From NCBI GenBank assembly GCA_032718865.1, contig JALUTQ010000005.1:2294001-2358000 (forward strand): a stretch of DNA of 64,000 nt, written 5' to 3'. The notes under the pieces were generated by a model. It did no database searches. It saw only the letters and a program-made list of their open reading frames with translations, and was not told the origin of the DNA. The stretch comes from Tilletia caries. Its lineage: Eukaryota; Basidiomycota; Exobasidiomycetes; Tilletiales; Tilletiaceae. A program made the translations under genes and the position numbers. This document shows, piece after piece, positions 11,305 through 21,140 of this stretch (position 1 is its first letter; each line of letters begins with the position of its first letter).

Positions 11305-11948
11305 ATTGAAAGCTTTTAGGCAAGAGAGCAGGGGGTGGTTGAGGCTTGTGAAGATGTGGGAAGGAGCAGAGAAGGGATGGGGGAGCGGATGGTGGTCGGG
11401 AGCATGTATTTTCAGCTTGCGAAGCAGAAGGTCAAAACAAGGTCCGTGCGTCCAACACTTCGCGACGCGTTGTGTCCACGCAAGGCCCGGCGACTGTATA
11501 ACTGTGCCCACTGTAACTGTAGGTAATTTGACTTAATAAGTCATAACTGTAACTGTACTGTAGGGGGCGGAGCCGGAAAAAAAATTGAGTTGACTGTAAC
11601 TGTAGTCTGTAGGGCCCGGGTACAGTCAACTTAACAGTTGATTAACTGGAAATTTTGTCGGGCCCCAAACTGTTCAAACTTACTATGACTATAGCCACTA
11701 TACATCACTGTTTAAGTTGAAAAAAAACTACTGGCAGCCACTTTCAGTTTGAGAAAGCACTTACAGCCACTGACAGCCGCGTACAGTTACTTACAGTTAC
11801 TTCACACCTACTTAAGTCAAATCTCATTTCCTTGGCGAAAACATTTACCCGGAAATCGGAATACGCGGCGTCGTCGAGTATGTAAACACTCGACAAGACT
11901 ATGTACAGACGACCATCATCATTCACAGCTCAATGTTCTTCCTTCGCC

Positions 11949-13327
11949 ATGTCGACCAGCAGCTTCGACTTACTTTCACAACAAGTCTTCACCGAGTTAG
12001 ATCCCACCGACGTAACCCTGCTGCGACGAGAAGGCCTGCGTCGTGGGTGGCCACCACCAGAGTACGATTTCGGAACAGTGGCAGCAAAACTGTTTGGGGA
12101 GGCAGCCCGGGGACACAATCACCTTCGCCGAATCCGGCTCTCCGTCGGATCGATGGATCCCGACACTCTCCCTGTCGACACGCGCGGCGCTGGCCCATAC
12201 GGACCCTATGGCGAGCAGGTTGTTCTGAACGCCGCGTTTTATGATCTGCGAAAAGTGGTTGCCGACAATCTGGCGATGACTCTCAGCCGCCTTGCTATCC
12301 CCAAGCTCGTTCTTGAGCTGCTCGAAGTCGACAGCGGTTACGGAGCGGTGAAGAATCGGCAATCATTACACCAAGGCCAGCTCTTTGGACGCGTCTTCCA
12401 TCCCCTTCGTGTCCCGCCAGCTTTCCCCGAGCTCGCCTTGAACACTTTAGCCGACGCCGCCATCTTCGACTCCCAGCGAACGGAGTACTCTCCATCACCT
12501 ACCGCACGGAAGCGCCAGCGTATCAACCGTGCAACTCCCACTTCCGCAGCGGTTCTACAGCAGCAGGTCGTGACAGGACTTCCGCCGCAGCAACCATCAT
12601 CGGCTTCTCTTGCAGGCTCGAACTTTCAGCAACTGCCGCCCGACGATCGGATCCAGTAGCAGGATCCGAAGCTCATCACCGCACAGGTACAGCATTCGCC
12701 TACGCAAGATGCCCAGCAGCCATCTCATCCACAGGAGACAAGTTCACACTCTCAGCAGCAGCTCCCGCAGCCCTCATCCCACCCAAGTCGCGTACATCCT
12801 GCCCGTTCACTTCCCGGACCGCTCCCCTGCGATGTTGTTCCTGGGACTCCGTCGTCCTGCGATTCGCCTTCTCCTCAAGATCGAACCTCCCTCAATCCGT
12901 CGGGGAAAACAGCGTCACATCGTCATCCCTTGCAGCCCTGGTTTCTTGCACAGAGGCCGTTGAGGGCGGAATTCCTGCGGCCTCGGAGCAAGCCACGACG
13001 AATGGACCGCGCCGATCTCCTACTCTCTGAGGCCCAGCTCTACGGGAAGAAGGCAATACACATGATGCGCCTCCACACGGTCCGTCGTTCGAAAACAAAG
13101 CAGATCCTCTCAAAGCTCTCCCACTTCCGATTTCAGCTAAAGGTATGGTCTCGCCATTCGCTCAGGGCGTCAATTCTACCGACGAACATCAAGTATCCTC
13201 GGATCAACCTCCTCAACCTCCGTTGGTATTTCCGACTGTTGCGTCGGCTCCCCCGACTGAGGTTGTCGCGACTGGCTGCGGATGCAAAGAGAGAGATGGA
13301 CGTCAATGCAGATACCAGAAGGCATGA
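11949..13327 (+). pseudogene. Unknown ORF1 of hAT-like copy B (one in-frame TAG, one frame change)
   Basis: The chosen start is the ATG at 11949 (MSTSSFDLLSQQ), preceded by CTTCGCC. The frame runs to a TAG at 12657-12659, whose neighbours are CAG codons. It continues open in the same frame to about 13140, so the TAG looks like a single CAG-to-TAG change. From 13140 the frame that reads most like protein is a different one; it ends at 13327 with GCGCKERDGRQCRYQKA. The first 190 residues look globular. The middle is Gln/Pro/Ser-rich low complexity. A basic segment (KPRRMDRADLLL, KTKQILSKL) follows. I do not recognise the family. Its position inside the terminal repeats and its tight convergence with ORF2 suggest both belong to the element. 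Confidence 0.5.
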
Positions 13328-13335
13328 TAAGCAGG

Positions 13336-13638
13336 TCATTCTCTCACCCGTTCGAGCCAGATGTCGTCTTCGGGACCAACCGACAGGTAGCTGGTCTGCG
13401 TGTCTCCTATCATCGAAAAAATTTCCTTGTCCTCGTCCTTCATGCCGAGCTGGAAGTTGTGTTCTTGATTGTGGCGAAGTGGATCCAGATTGAGTTCGTT
13501 AAGCTGTGACTCGAGGTCGTCGTTGGAAAGTCCTTCGAAGTAGGTGGCGCCCATGATTTCGAGGGGGCGACGATCCTTGTCATACTGGGTGAGGTTGAAC
13601 GGAGTCTTCTTGGTCGGAGGCTTGACAGCCTCGGTCAT
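13336..13638 (-). CDS. Unknown 100-aa acidic protein, ORF2 of hAT-like copy B
   Basis: This intact frame begins MTEAVKPPTKKTPFN and ends ERVRE. It is rich in Asp and Glu in its second half (LSNDDLESQLNELNLDP, KDEDKEIF), has one Cys-free compact region and no membrane segment or signal. I know of no family for it. It ends 8 bp from the end of the broken plus-strand ORF1, and both genes lie inside the inverted termini of a 2.66-kb element. That arrangement, and the lack of any neighbouring host gene, argue for a transposon-encoded protein rather than a host gene. An upstream exon cannot be excluded. Confidence 0.5.
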   Translation of the reverse strand: MTEAVKPPTKKTPFNLTQYDKDRRPLEIMGATYFEGLSNDDLESQLNELNLDPLRHNQEHNFQLGMKDEDKEIFSMIGDTQTSYLSVGPEDDIWLERVRE

Positions 13639-14149
13639 GATAGCGTGGAGCGACTGAGGCGAGGAATGCGGAATGCTGCTGGATGCGTTGTGGATGGGCG
13701 ATGGCGATGGTGAGGCGTTGGGTATGTGGACGGTGTTAAGAGGTGAAAGGGCTGAGCGGCGAGGTTCTGTGAGAACTGAGAACTGCGGGAACTGTAAAAG
13801 ATACAGGTGCAGTCACTTTCAAGGACTGTTAGGTGACAATTTTGAAGGGCAAAACTGTGACTTAAAACAATTTTTCAGTTACAGTTATGTGACTTAAAAA
13901 GTTTTTAAGTTACAGTTACTTTGAGACTTTGTCTACAGTAACTTTTAGCTACTGCTACAGTGACTTAAACTGAGGTTGGAGGTCCGTGCGCGACGAAAAA
14001 AATACAGTAACTGTAGTAACTTAAAGTAACTTAATTGTAACTGTAACTGTACTGTAGGCGCTGGCGGTAAGTTATAACTGTAACTGTACTGTACTGTATA
14101 CTCAAAATGGACAACTGTAAGTAGCTGTCCGAGCCTTGTGTCCACGTGA

Positions 14150-14480
14150 CCTGTTACCCCGTTAGATCGGGCGTGGGTAAAACTTAGCCGAGATGGTTAA
14201 ATTTCTTTCATCTCATCTGAGACCTCAACTTTTACCCATCCGGGTCGGGATTTACCCACATGGGTAAAACCGCTCATGGGTAAATTTAAAGGTTTTCGAT
14301 GGGTAAAAGGGGTAAAAGTATTGATAGCAGAGCTCCCCAGGTAAATTTACCCACTGCTTGCCCCGGCGTGGGTAAAATGAGATGGGTAAAATTCGGGACT
14401 CTCGACGCGACTCAAACGCGACTCAGACGCTGCACAAAGTCACAGCGTTTGAGTCGCGTCTGAGTCCCGTCTGCAGGCTT
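14150..14480. repeat. GGGTAAA/TTTACCC array and a 24-bp-stem hairpin
   Basis: From 14165 to 14395 the words GGGTAAA and TTTACCC recur about ten times in both orientations. At 14406-14475 a near-perfect inverted repeat (arms ACTCAAACGCGACTCAGACG and the complementary version with two mismatches) encloses a loop of about 14 bases. No gene is present. Confidence 0.7.
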
Positions 14481-14579
14481 CCTGAGAGTCACCCAATATA
14501 GTCCTTAACTCAAAGGTGTACAGTAGAGGGTCAGTTGGTTGGTCAGGAGGGGTCAGTTGGTGGGTCACCCACCATAACC

Positions 14580-15368
14580 TAAGGTTGTCCCCGGAGTTGA
14601 CGCGGAGCTGGGGTTTTGCGGACTCCGCACTCCTCCGACGGAGGGCTCCGCCGGAGGCGGAGCGCGGAGCTCACTTTTGACAGATTTTTGATCTTAAAAA
14701 AGCACGGAGTCCGCTTGGAGGACTCCGCCGGAATTTGTGCGGAGGCGGAGCCCAATCCTGGGCCCACTTGCCAAAAGTGCGGAGCGCGGAGTCGTCAAAA
14801 TTGTGTGAAAATTCCGGCGGAATTTCCGCGGAATTCCGACGGAGCTATGAGGTCACGTGATAGTTGAAAATAAGGGTCACGTGACCTCATTTTGGGTGCG
14901 CTCCGCCGGAATTCCGCAAAATTTCCGCGGAAAGTGCGGAATTTCGAGAAAAATAGGCATCCTCGAGACACCCGCAGGGAATAAAACAGGCACCATCATC
15001 CGTTGAGAGCTTCAAAAATAGCACTGGAGTCAATACCGCAACAATGTCGGATGGTGAATGTATAGCTCTGAGTGTATTAGAGTCATTCTGAGAGCAACTT
15101 ATACCACCACTGCGCTCCGACGGAATTCCGCGGAATTCCGAGCTCCGCATACACGGAGCACGGAGGAGCATTACGAAAACGCACAGAAAAAACGCGGAGC
15201 ACGGAGCTGGGATTTCAACTTTTGTATAATTCCGTCGGAACGCGGAGCTGGTTTTTTTCCGCTCTGTCTTAGTCTGCGGAGGCGGAGCTCGCCTCAGAAA
15301 GTCAAAATTCCGGCGGAATTTGGAAGTGCGGAGGCGGAGCCCTCCGCGTTACTCCGGGGACAACCTTA
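14580..15368. mobile_element. 789-bp non-autonomous hAT-type MITE (TAAGGTTG type)
   Basis: The ends are an 18-bp perfect inverted repeat, TAAGGTTGTCCCCGGAGT (14580-14597) and its complement (15351-15368), extended by ACGCGGAG with one indel. They are flanked by the 8-bp direct repeat CCATAACC (14572-14579 and 15369-15376). The interior is filled with GGAGCGCGGAG and CCGGCGGAATT words in both orientations. No gene is visible. It resembles the element at 7309-8003 in terminus (TAAGG...CCGGAGT) and style. Confidence 0.85.
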
Positions 15369-15781
15369 CCATAACCCAACATCAACTAAACATGACACAC
15401 AAACAAAACATGCTACAGAATTCCACTGTCCTAGCGACCTCTGCTGCCAAGTTTGAGGTGGGTTTGTTAAGTGAGTTTGCGAGCCATGGTGCTGCAAAGC
15501 GAGAAGATGGAGTCGGAAACATCAGAAAAAAAAACGTACGAAAACTTCAGCACCAAGCCACACGAAATAGATTGAATCGACAATGGTTGATTCAAAGGAA
15601 AGAGTGGTAGAGGAATACAGGAGAAAAGCTATCGAAGTGGTTTGGGGAAAATTGAGTTGCACATTGATGAGCTGTGTCGGTTGCAGTGGGGGGCAGGAAG
15701 TGGGGTTTTGCTTTTGGCATAAGTGGCCGATGTTGCCTGGATTTAACTAATTTTTCACGATCGCCATTTCTGGGTGTTGAT

Positions 15782-16043
15782 AGTTGTGAGATGTGACCTG
15801 CCGTGAGGAAAGGATACTTGCAGAGACTTCACAACCGACCACTGCAAGAGAGAGACAGACAAGGAGGGTATCCGACGCCAAGGAGAAATGCTGGATTGTA
15901 CTTAGAGAGGACTGAAGTACAGAGGATTGGTGTGTATCACGCAGAGGAACCAAAGCTCGCAGAGGGAAGAAGAAAGAAAGGTGCTCGGCAGACTGAGACT
16001 ACTGGGAGACCCATAGACCATGCCCAGAGGCCGTCTCACAACT
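15782..16043 (-). repeat. 3' LTR of the LARD-like element
   Basis: A 262-bp copy, identical by eye to 20572-20833, with short inverted ends AGTTGTGAGA/TCTCACAACT. The polypurine-like GAGGTGGGAG (minus strand) adjoins it on the inner side. Confidence 0.75.
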
Positions 16044-19000
16044 CTCCCACCTCGAGTACCCTGTTCTCCTGATGCTTGCCGTATAAACGAGTGTGATACT
16101 GTCCTTCTCCTGCCTATGGCCGCCAAAATACATGTGCTGAATCGTGCCATGCCGGGATGCGCCGGCTGGCCCTCATGCGCTGACCTGACTCCGAAGTATT
16201 GTCGGACGCAAGAGTATCGAGGCTGGTGTTCGAGTACGTATGCCGTAAGGGGATGATCTCGTTCGTGCTGAATGCTGATGCGGATGTGGTGATAGCGGTG
16301 TTGTTGTGGGTGCCGGAGCGTCCGGCGATGGTGCTCTAGCCATCCGGGTGCCGAGTAGCCGAGATTACGCGGCGCCTCGTGTGCGTCCTCGTCGACCGTA
16401 GCCCTTCACCGACGCCAAAACAAAGCTCCCACCGATCCAGTGAATCTCCACACCCTAATCCCATCTGCACCACTATTCCATACGCCTGACGTGTCTCATT
16501 CCCCGCTGCCATCCCTAGACCCTGCGCTCAACAGCCCATTCCCTTCACACCGCACGTCCACCCAACCGCGCCCGTTTCTCCACCAACAAACAGACCAAAA
16601 ACCTCGAGCCGCCGAGAGAAGAGAAGCAGGGGCGTTGATGTTGTGGCTTGCTGCTGTGCCGAAGGTCCTTGTGCACTTCTTGAGTCGAGCAGTTCGTAGG
16701 CGATGCACCACTAGCCATTCGTACCGTAATGGCCCGACTGCTTGTGAACTTGAAGGACGAGTGAGCTGTGAGGCTAGCTCAACTCGGTATTGAACCTGTG
16801 TGGTGTTCGTCGCATGTGACGACCGAACCACCGACACTTGATCGATGCTGTGTATCACCTCGTGCTATCCCAATGCACGATCCATCCCATGCACTGTTCC
16901 TCCACTGACCGCTCCCATCCCCATCGCCGATCCACACTAGCCGCCTGTGCCACTGAGCCCAGCGCCCAGACCGGCAGACCGCCCAGATCTCAGATCCCAA
17001 CCCCTCACTCTACCCATCTCCACTGCTTCCACCGAAACGCATACTCTGCATTGCGGGCATCGGCTGCTCGCCGCGTCGCAAGGCCTGAAAGAGAGGGAGG
17101 TAAGATTTGACTTGCTTGACGCCCGGGACCATCGCGCTTGCCCGAGGCCAGGTCATCACTTCGCTCCTCGCTCCCATCGATCATGGGCGCTGCGTTCCTC
17201 GAAGTACTTGGCTGATAAAGATGGGACCGCAACGACTGATTCCGTTTTTCACGACGATGTGTTTGTTCCTCCTTGCCCCGCAAACCTGTCGCGACCGTGC
17301 TCCGCAAGGCTCGGATACTCGTCCGGTGAGACGTAGCAGCCGGGCAACGAGGAGTCTTCACGCCGTGCTTGCGGTTGCGAGCCCAAAGAGAAAGAACCAC
17401 CAAGGGAAAATTCTGTCGTGCCGGGTCGCTGACATTGGTGAATCGTGAACGTGATCTTGAGACTGCGTGCTGTCGTGTGATGGTGGGTTCGACCGGTGGC
17501 CGACGTGGAACCCCAACTTGGTGTTGACACTTGACCACCAGCCGCGCACTTGTACGGCCGTATAACCGTCGACCGCGCTGCATGTTGTCTCGCTCTTCGC
17601 AATACATAACGTCCACGCTACGATCGTCGCACCGCCAACCAAGACACACGAACCACTACGCCACACACCTCGCCGTAATCACCTCGTTCCCGTGCCGAAC
17701 CTGCAATGAACTCCAGATCCTGATTCTGGCGTCGGCTGTGTGAGCCGTTCGTGAGGGCTTGATCCTCGCTATCGTCCGTCATCGCAGAGCACGCGCTCGG
17801 GAGCAGAACGCTGGTAGCTCCGCCTCCCGCGTGCATCTGCTCGTGACGTACGATGTTGGACGAAAGAGGAAGCTGGGCATCGTCGGAGCAGAGCTTGCGC
17901 CGAATGCCGATCGACACTTCCCCCGCCGCCCGCGAGCCTCTGCGTCCGACCGAGTGTCCCACAACGCCGCCCAACCCTTGTAGCCGTCGTGTAGCGGCAT
18001 CGAAAGCCGCCGCACCGCTGCGCGCAAGGGTTGACGGTCGTCGTCCGCCGCTTGATGAGATCTTGAAGTCGAGAGAGCCAGGGGATGCAGGTCCGGAAAG
18101 CTGGTACATGCTCTCGTGCGTCGTGCTTGTCACCGTGAACGAACGCAGAGCTCGTCCAGAAGACCGTGCACCGCGCAAACTTCAGCCCAGCGACAGCTGG
18201 CCGCTGCTTCTCCAATCTCGACCGACTCCATCTCCACCAAGCCAGCGTGTTGCTCCCGCACCGGGTAGCGCAAGGCTTTCCACCCCCTCCTCCGTGTCCC
18301 ACAGTGCTTCTCAGCTGACCACCGCCGCTTCCAACTCCGCCATCTTGAGCCCTGCTGACCAGGTCACGCACGAGCCTGAAGGAAGGGGAGAGATCCACAT
18401 TCCTCGAGCAACGCTCGGAGGAACGCAATTAAAGGCAAGCGTGGTGTCAATGAGAGCTCTTGTGATGCAGGGAGTCCAGTGCGCCTAATACACACCTGGG
18501 GGCAATGTCCCCATCCTGCCAAGCGGTACGAACCGAAGCTCGCAGGCAGGGTGTGGGGACCAGGTCTGGTCACGAACCAGACACGGTATGACTACTGAAC
18601 CACCACGCCGCTCGCGTGATGGACACCATCCCGGCACGACACATTGCCTTGTGAGATCGAATGAGAGAAGCCGTACCATTGTCGTGGTCGTGTGCAACTT
18701 CTCATTCCTCCACACCCCGCTTTCTCACCAAGCCTAGCAAGGCCGCTGCACTGTTCGATGAAGGCGTCGCCGCGAGGATCGGCCTTCCAGCTGCAGAAGA
18801 AAGCGAGTGTGGTCTCGGCCAATGATGTCGTTGGGGACCATGCACGCTGCCTATACAGCGGTGCATCTCCAAGCAATGCTGCTGGTCGTCATTGCTTCCC
18901 GTCGTGTGTCGGTTTCTTCCCCGCCCGGACCAGTGGGCGTCGTGTCCGGAAGCAGAAGACTTCGAGTTGGCATGATCCTTCTCGAACCTCTCTCCTTCCC

Positions 19001-20571
19001 ATCCGTGGTACACTTGCGTCTTACCACGGGTGCCTTGAATCATCAGTGCCAACACGCCCAGCACAGAGGCTGTTGCTGATCTGCCGCTGGGTCCGGAGCC
19101 GCGCGTCGAAAGCCATAGCACGCGGGTTCATTACTTCCGCGTCCTGTAGCACCGACCCGCCTCAACCTCCGTCCTGCCGAGCTGCCACCGGTAGAGAGCG
19201 ACTCTATCGTGGCCTTAATGCTCGCTGCCGCCTGCAGGGAATGACCCTGCCGATGCATCTGCCGCCAAGACCGTCGGAACCTTGTCTTGACCAAGTATAG
19301 CGCTTGATGGCGCTACTGCTCGCTGCCTCATGAGAACAACGTTGGAGATGGTTGTCCTCCTGCCGCTCCTGCCTCCGTATCCCGCGTTCGCGTGAGAGAT
19401 CCGTCGGCCGAGCAGACAAACTGTGCCGCAGTCTGCCTCTGCCTGTTGCTCCGAGTCCGATGCCTTCGTCACCAGGTGTCAGGTGACTGGTCCGGTGCCG
19501 ATGCCTAGATCTCCGAAGCCGGTTGAGCGTACCGCGTCGAGGGAGTCACTCCTCGCGCCGTACCGGAGAAGTGTACCGTGGTCAGCCTGCGCGTAAGCAG
19601 AGCTGCCCTTCGTCTCCGCATCGATGCGCGCGCCCATTTGCTCGCATGAGTCGCCGATCATACGTTCCGAGCCGCTGTCTTGCGTCTGCCGACGACTGCC
19701 GCGAGTTGGCGTTAGGTCGCCGACGACGTTGACCTTCTTGCGCTCGTCCGAGACCACGCAGCGATACGTGAGCCTCGTATGTCGCATCATTCGGTATCGC
19801 CCGAATCCTGGCGCCAGCGACAGTGTCCGAGCCGATTCCGCCTGGTCCGATGCGACCAACAATCGCGCCGAGCTCACCGCTGAGCTGTCGGCGTCCACAC
19901 TCCGTTGAGCTCCCCCTTCCGTCCTCCGACGCCGCCGATTCCGAAGGCACCTAGCGAGCCAACAGCCAAGCGCGCTGTTCTTCGCGTGCGCGCCGAGCTT
20001 GATCCTCGGTGGCTGCGTCTGTGCTGGATGAGAAGCACTAGTTGCTCCTTGTCCAGCTGCTCCGCCCTCTGTTCCCTTTCCCTTTCTATCATTCCTCACT
20101 TTCCATTGTTCCGGTCCGGTCCGTTCCGTACTTTCCCGTTCCTTCTCCATTTTCTCTTTCTCCCGATTCCTCACTTGCTCCACTCGCGCTCAGATCACCT
20201 CCACTTTTCCCACGCTCGCCTCTCTGCGCTCTCGCTCCCTTGCTTATATTCCACTTCCATTGTATATACTTGTTCTTGATCCCCATCGAATCAATACTCT
20301 ACTGTCCTCATAACTAGCTTGTCTAGTATAGCGTCAGTAGCCACGGGACCGAGTCGCGTCTCCCTGATGATGCCGTGGCCCTTGCTGGCAGTCCGAGTGC
20401 TGGACTCCGCCAGATGGAAGAACGGCCACTTGCCGGGGCTGAGCGCTGAGGCGCAGCGCGCCGCAAGCGCAGCGCAGGGGAGAAAATTGAAAAAGGAAGG
20501 GAACCTTGACGATGATCTTGTCCGCCTAGCTCCGTCGTCGCTCCGTGGCCAGAGTATTTGAGCTCATAACC
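16044..20571. other. Interior of the LARD-like element, no recognised gene
   Basis: GC-rich sequence with overlapping frames on both strands; none resembles a retrotransposon or host protein. A pyrimidine-rich stretch at 20040-20280 followed by GTAGCCACGGGA (20336-20347) looks like an older LTR fragment, since the same dodecamer occurs beside the Gypsy LTR near 58175. That resemblance is short and may be chance. Confidence 0.5.
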
Positions 20572-20833
20572 AGTTGTGAGATGTGACCTGCCGTGAGGAA
20601 AGGATACTTGCAGAGACTTCACAACCGACCACTGCAAGAGAGAGACAGACAAGGAGGGTATCCGACGCCAAGGAGAAATGCTGGATTGTACTTAGAGAGG
20701 ACTGAAGTACAGAGGATTGGTGTGTATCACGCAGAGGAACCAAAGCTCGCAGAGGGAAGAAGAAAGAAAGGTGCTCGGCAGACTGAGACTACTGGGAGAC
20801 CCATAGACCATGCCCAGAGGCCGTCTCACAACT
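20572..20833 (-). repeat. 5' LTR of the LARD-like element
   Basis: Second 262-bp copy. On the minus strand it is followed by a candidate primer-binding site starting at 20571 and is preceded on the outer side by the target duplication TTGAT (20834-20838). Confidence 0.75.
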
Positions 20834-21140
20834 TTGATCCGCCTAAATCATTTTCCATTTGAAAAGTAAAACTCCTATGAAAATCTACTGACCCACCAAC
20901 TGACCCCCCTCGGAGCTTTTTTTGCACGTTCTCAGAAACCCACTCTTCACCAATCGTTCTCCCTCAGGAATGGACCAAATGCAGAAAGGAAAGCTGGAGT
21001 GTGTAGGGCTAGTCGTGTGCTATATTCTCTCTCTTTTGACCAAGTTGTGTTGTTGTATTGCGTTTCGTGTGGTGGTGATGCAAAGGTGCGAATTCTGCCC
21101 CACCAACTGACCCTCGACTGTAGGTCGTTCGAGACGTCGT

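Larger units (their letters stand above)
11481..14138. mobile_element. Complete 2.66-kb hAT-like element (copy B) with two convergent ORFs
   Basis: The termini are inverted: CAAGGCCCGG at 11481-11490 and CCGAGCCTTG at 14129-14138 (one mismatch). They are flanked by the 8-bp direct repeat TGTCCACG at 11473-11480 and 14139-14146. Both ends fit the hAT consensus YARNG. Subterminal zones (11500-11820 and 13790-14130) are packed with TAACTGTAA/TTACAGTTA motifs in both directions. The central 1.7 kb is GC-rich and carries a plus-strand broken ORF (11949-13327) and a minus-strand intact ORF (13336-13638), convergent and 8 bp apart. Neither looks like a hAT transposase (no BED finger, no hATC block seen). 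A second copy's right end lies at 1-1264. Confidence 0.75.
15782..20833 (-). mobile_element. LTR element without coding capacity (LARD-like), minus orientation
   Basis: Two apparently identical 262-bp direct repeats (15782-16043 and 20572-20833) begin AGTTGTGAGA and end TCTCACAACT. The outer flanks are TTGAT on both sides (15777-15781 and 20834-20838), a 5-bp target duplication, while neither repeat alone has one. Read on the minus strand, the sequence after the 20.6-kb repeat starts GGTTATGAGCTCAAATAC, a plausible primer-binding site. The purine-rich GAGGTGGGAG directly precedes the other repeat (16044-16053), as a polypurine tract should. The 4.5-kb interior shows no gag, protease, reverse transcriptase or integrase motif on either strand. 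It would need proteins from another element. Confidence 0.7.
14521..21120. mobile_element. Tc1/mariner-like non-autonomous element, split by two insertions
   Basis: The left end CAGTAGAGGGTCAGTTGG (14521-14538) pairs with the right end, whose complement reads CAGTCGAGGGTCAGTTGG (21103-21120). Both are bounded by TA (14519-14520, 21121-21122). A second inner inverted repeat, GGGGTCAGTTGGTGGGTCA, lies at about 14549-14567 and as its complement near 20888-20907. A CAGT start and a TA target site are typical of Tc1/mariner. Removing the two inserted elements (14580-15368 and 15782-20833) with their target duplications leaves about 0.75 kb, with no transposase ORF visible. Confidence 0.65.

Noticed and set aside
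12930..13493. Continuation of ORF1 in its original frame to 13493
   Set aside because: The last 110 residues read as Arg/Leu-rich noise and overlap the convergent ORF2; the alternative frame ending at 13327 looks more like protein.
15803..16072. 89-residue ORF repeated at 20593-20862 as a gene pair
   Set aside because: Both lie within the 262-bp LTR copies and are explained by that repeat.
16044..20571. Many 60-240 residue frames in the LARD-like interior as genes
   Set aside because: High GC gives few stops; frames overlap on both strands, and none has domain-like sequence.
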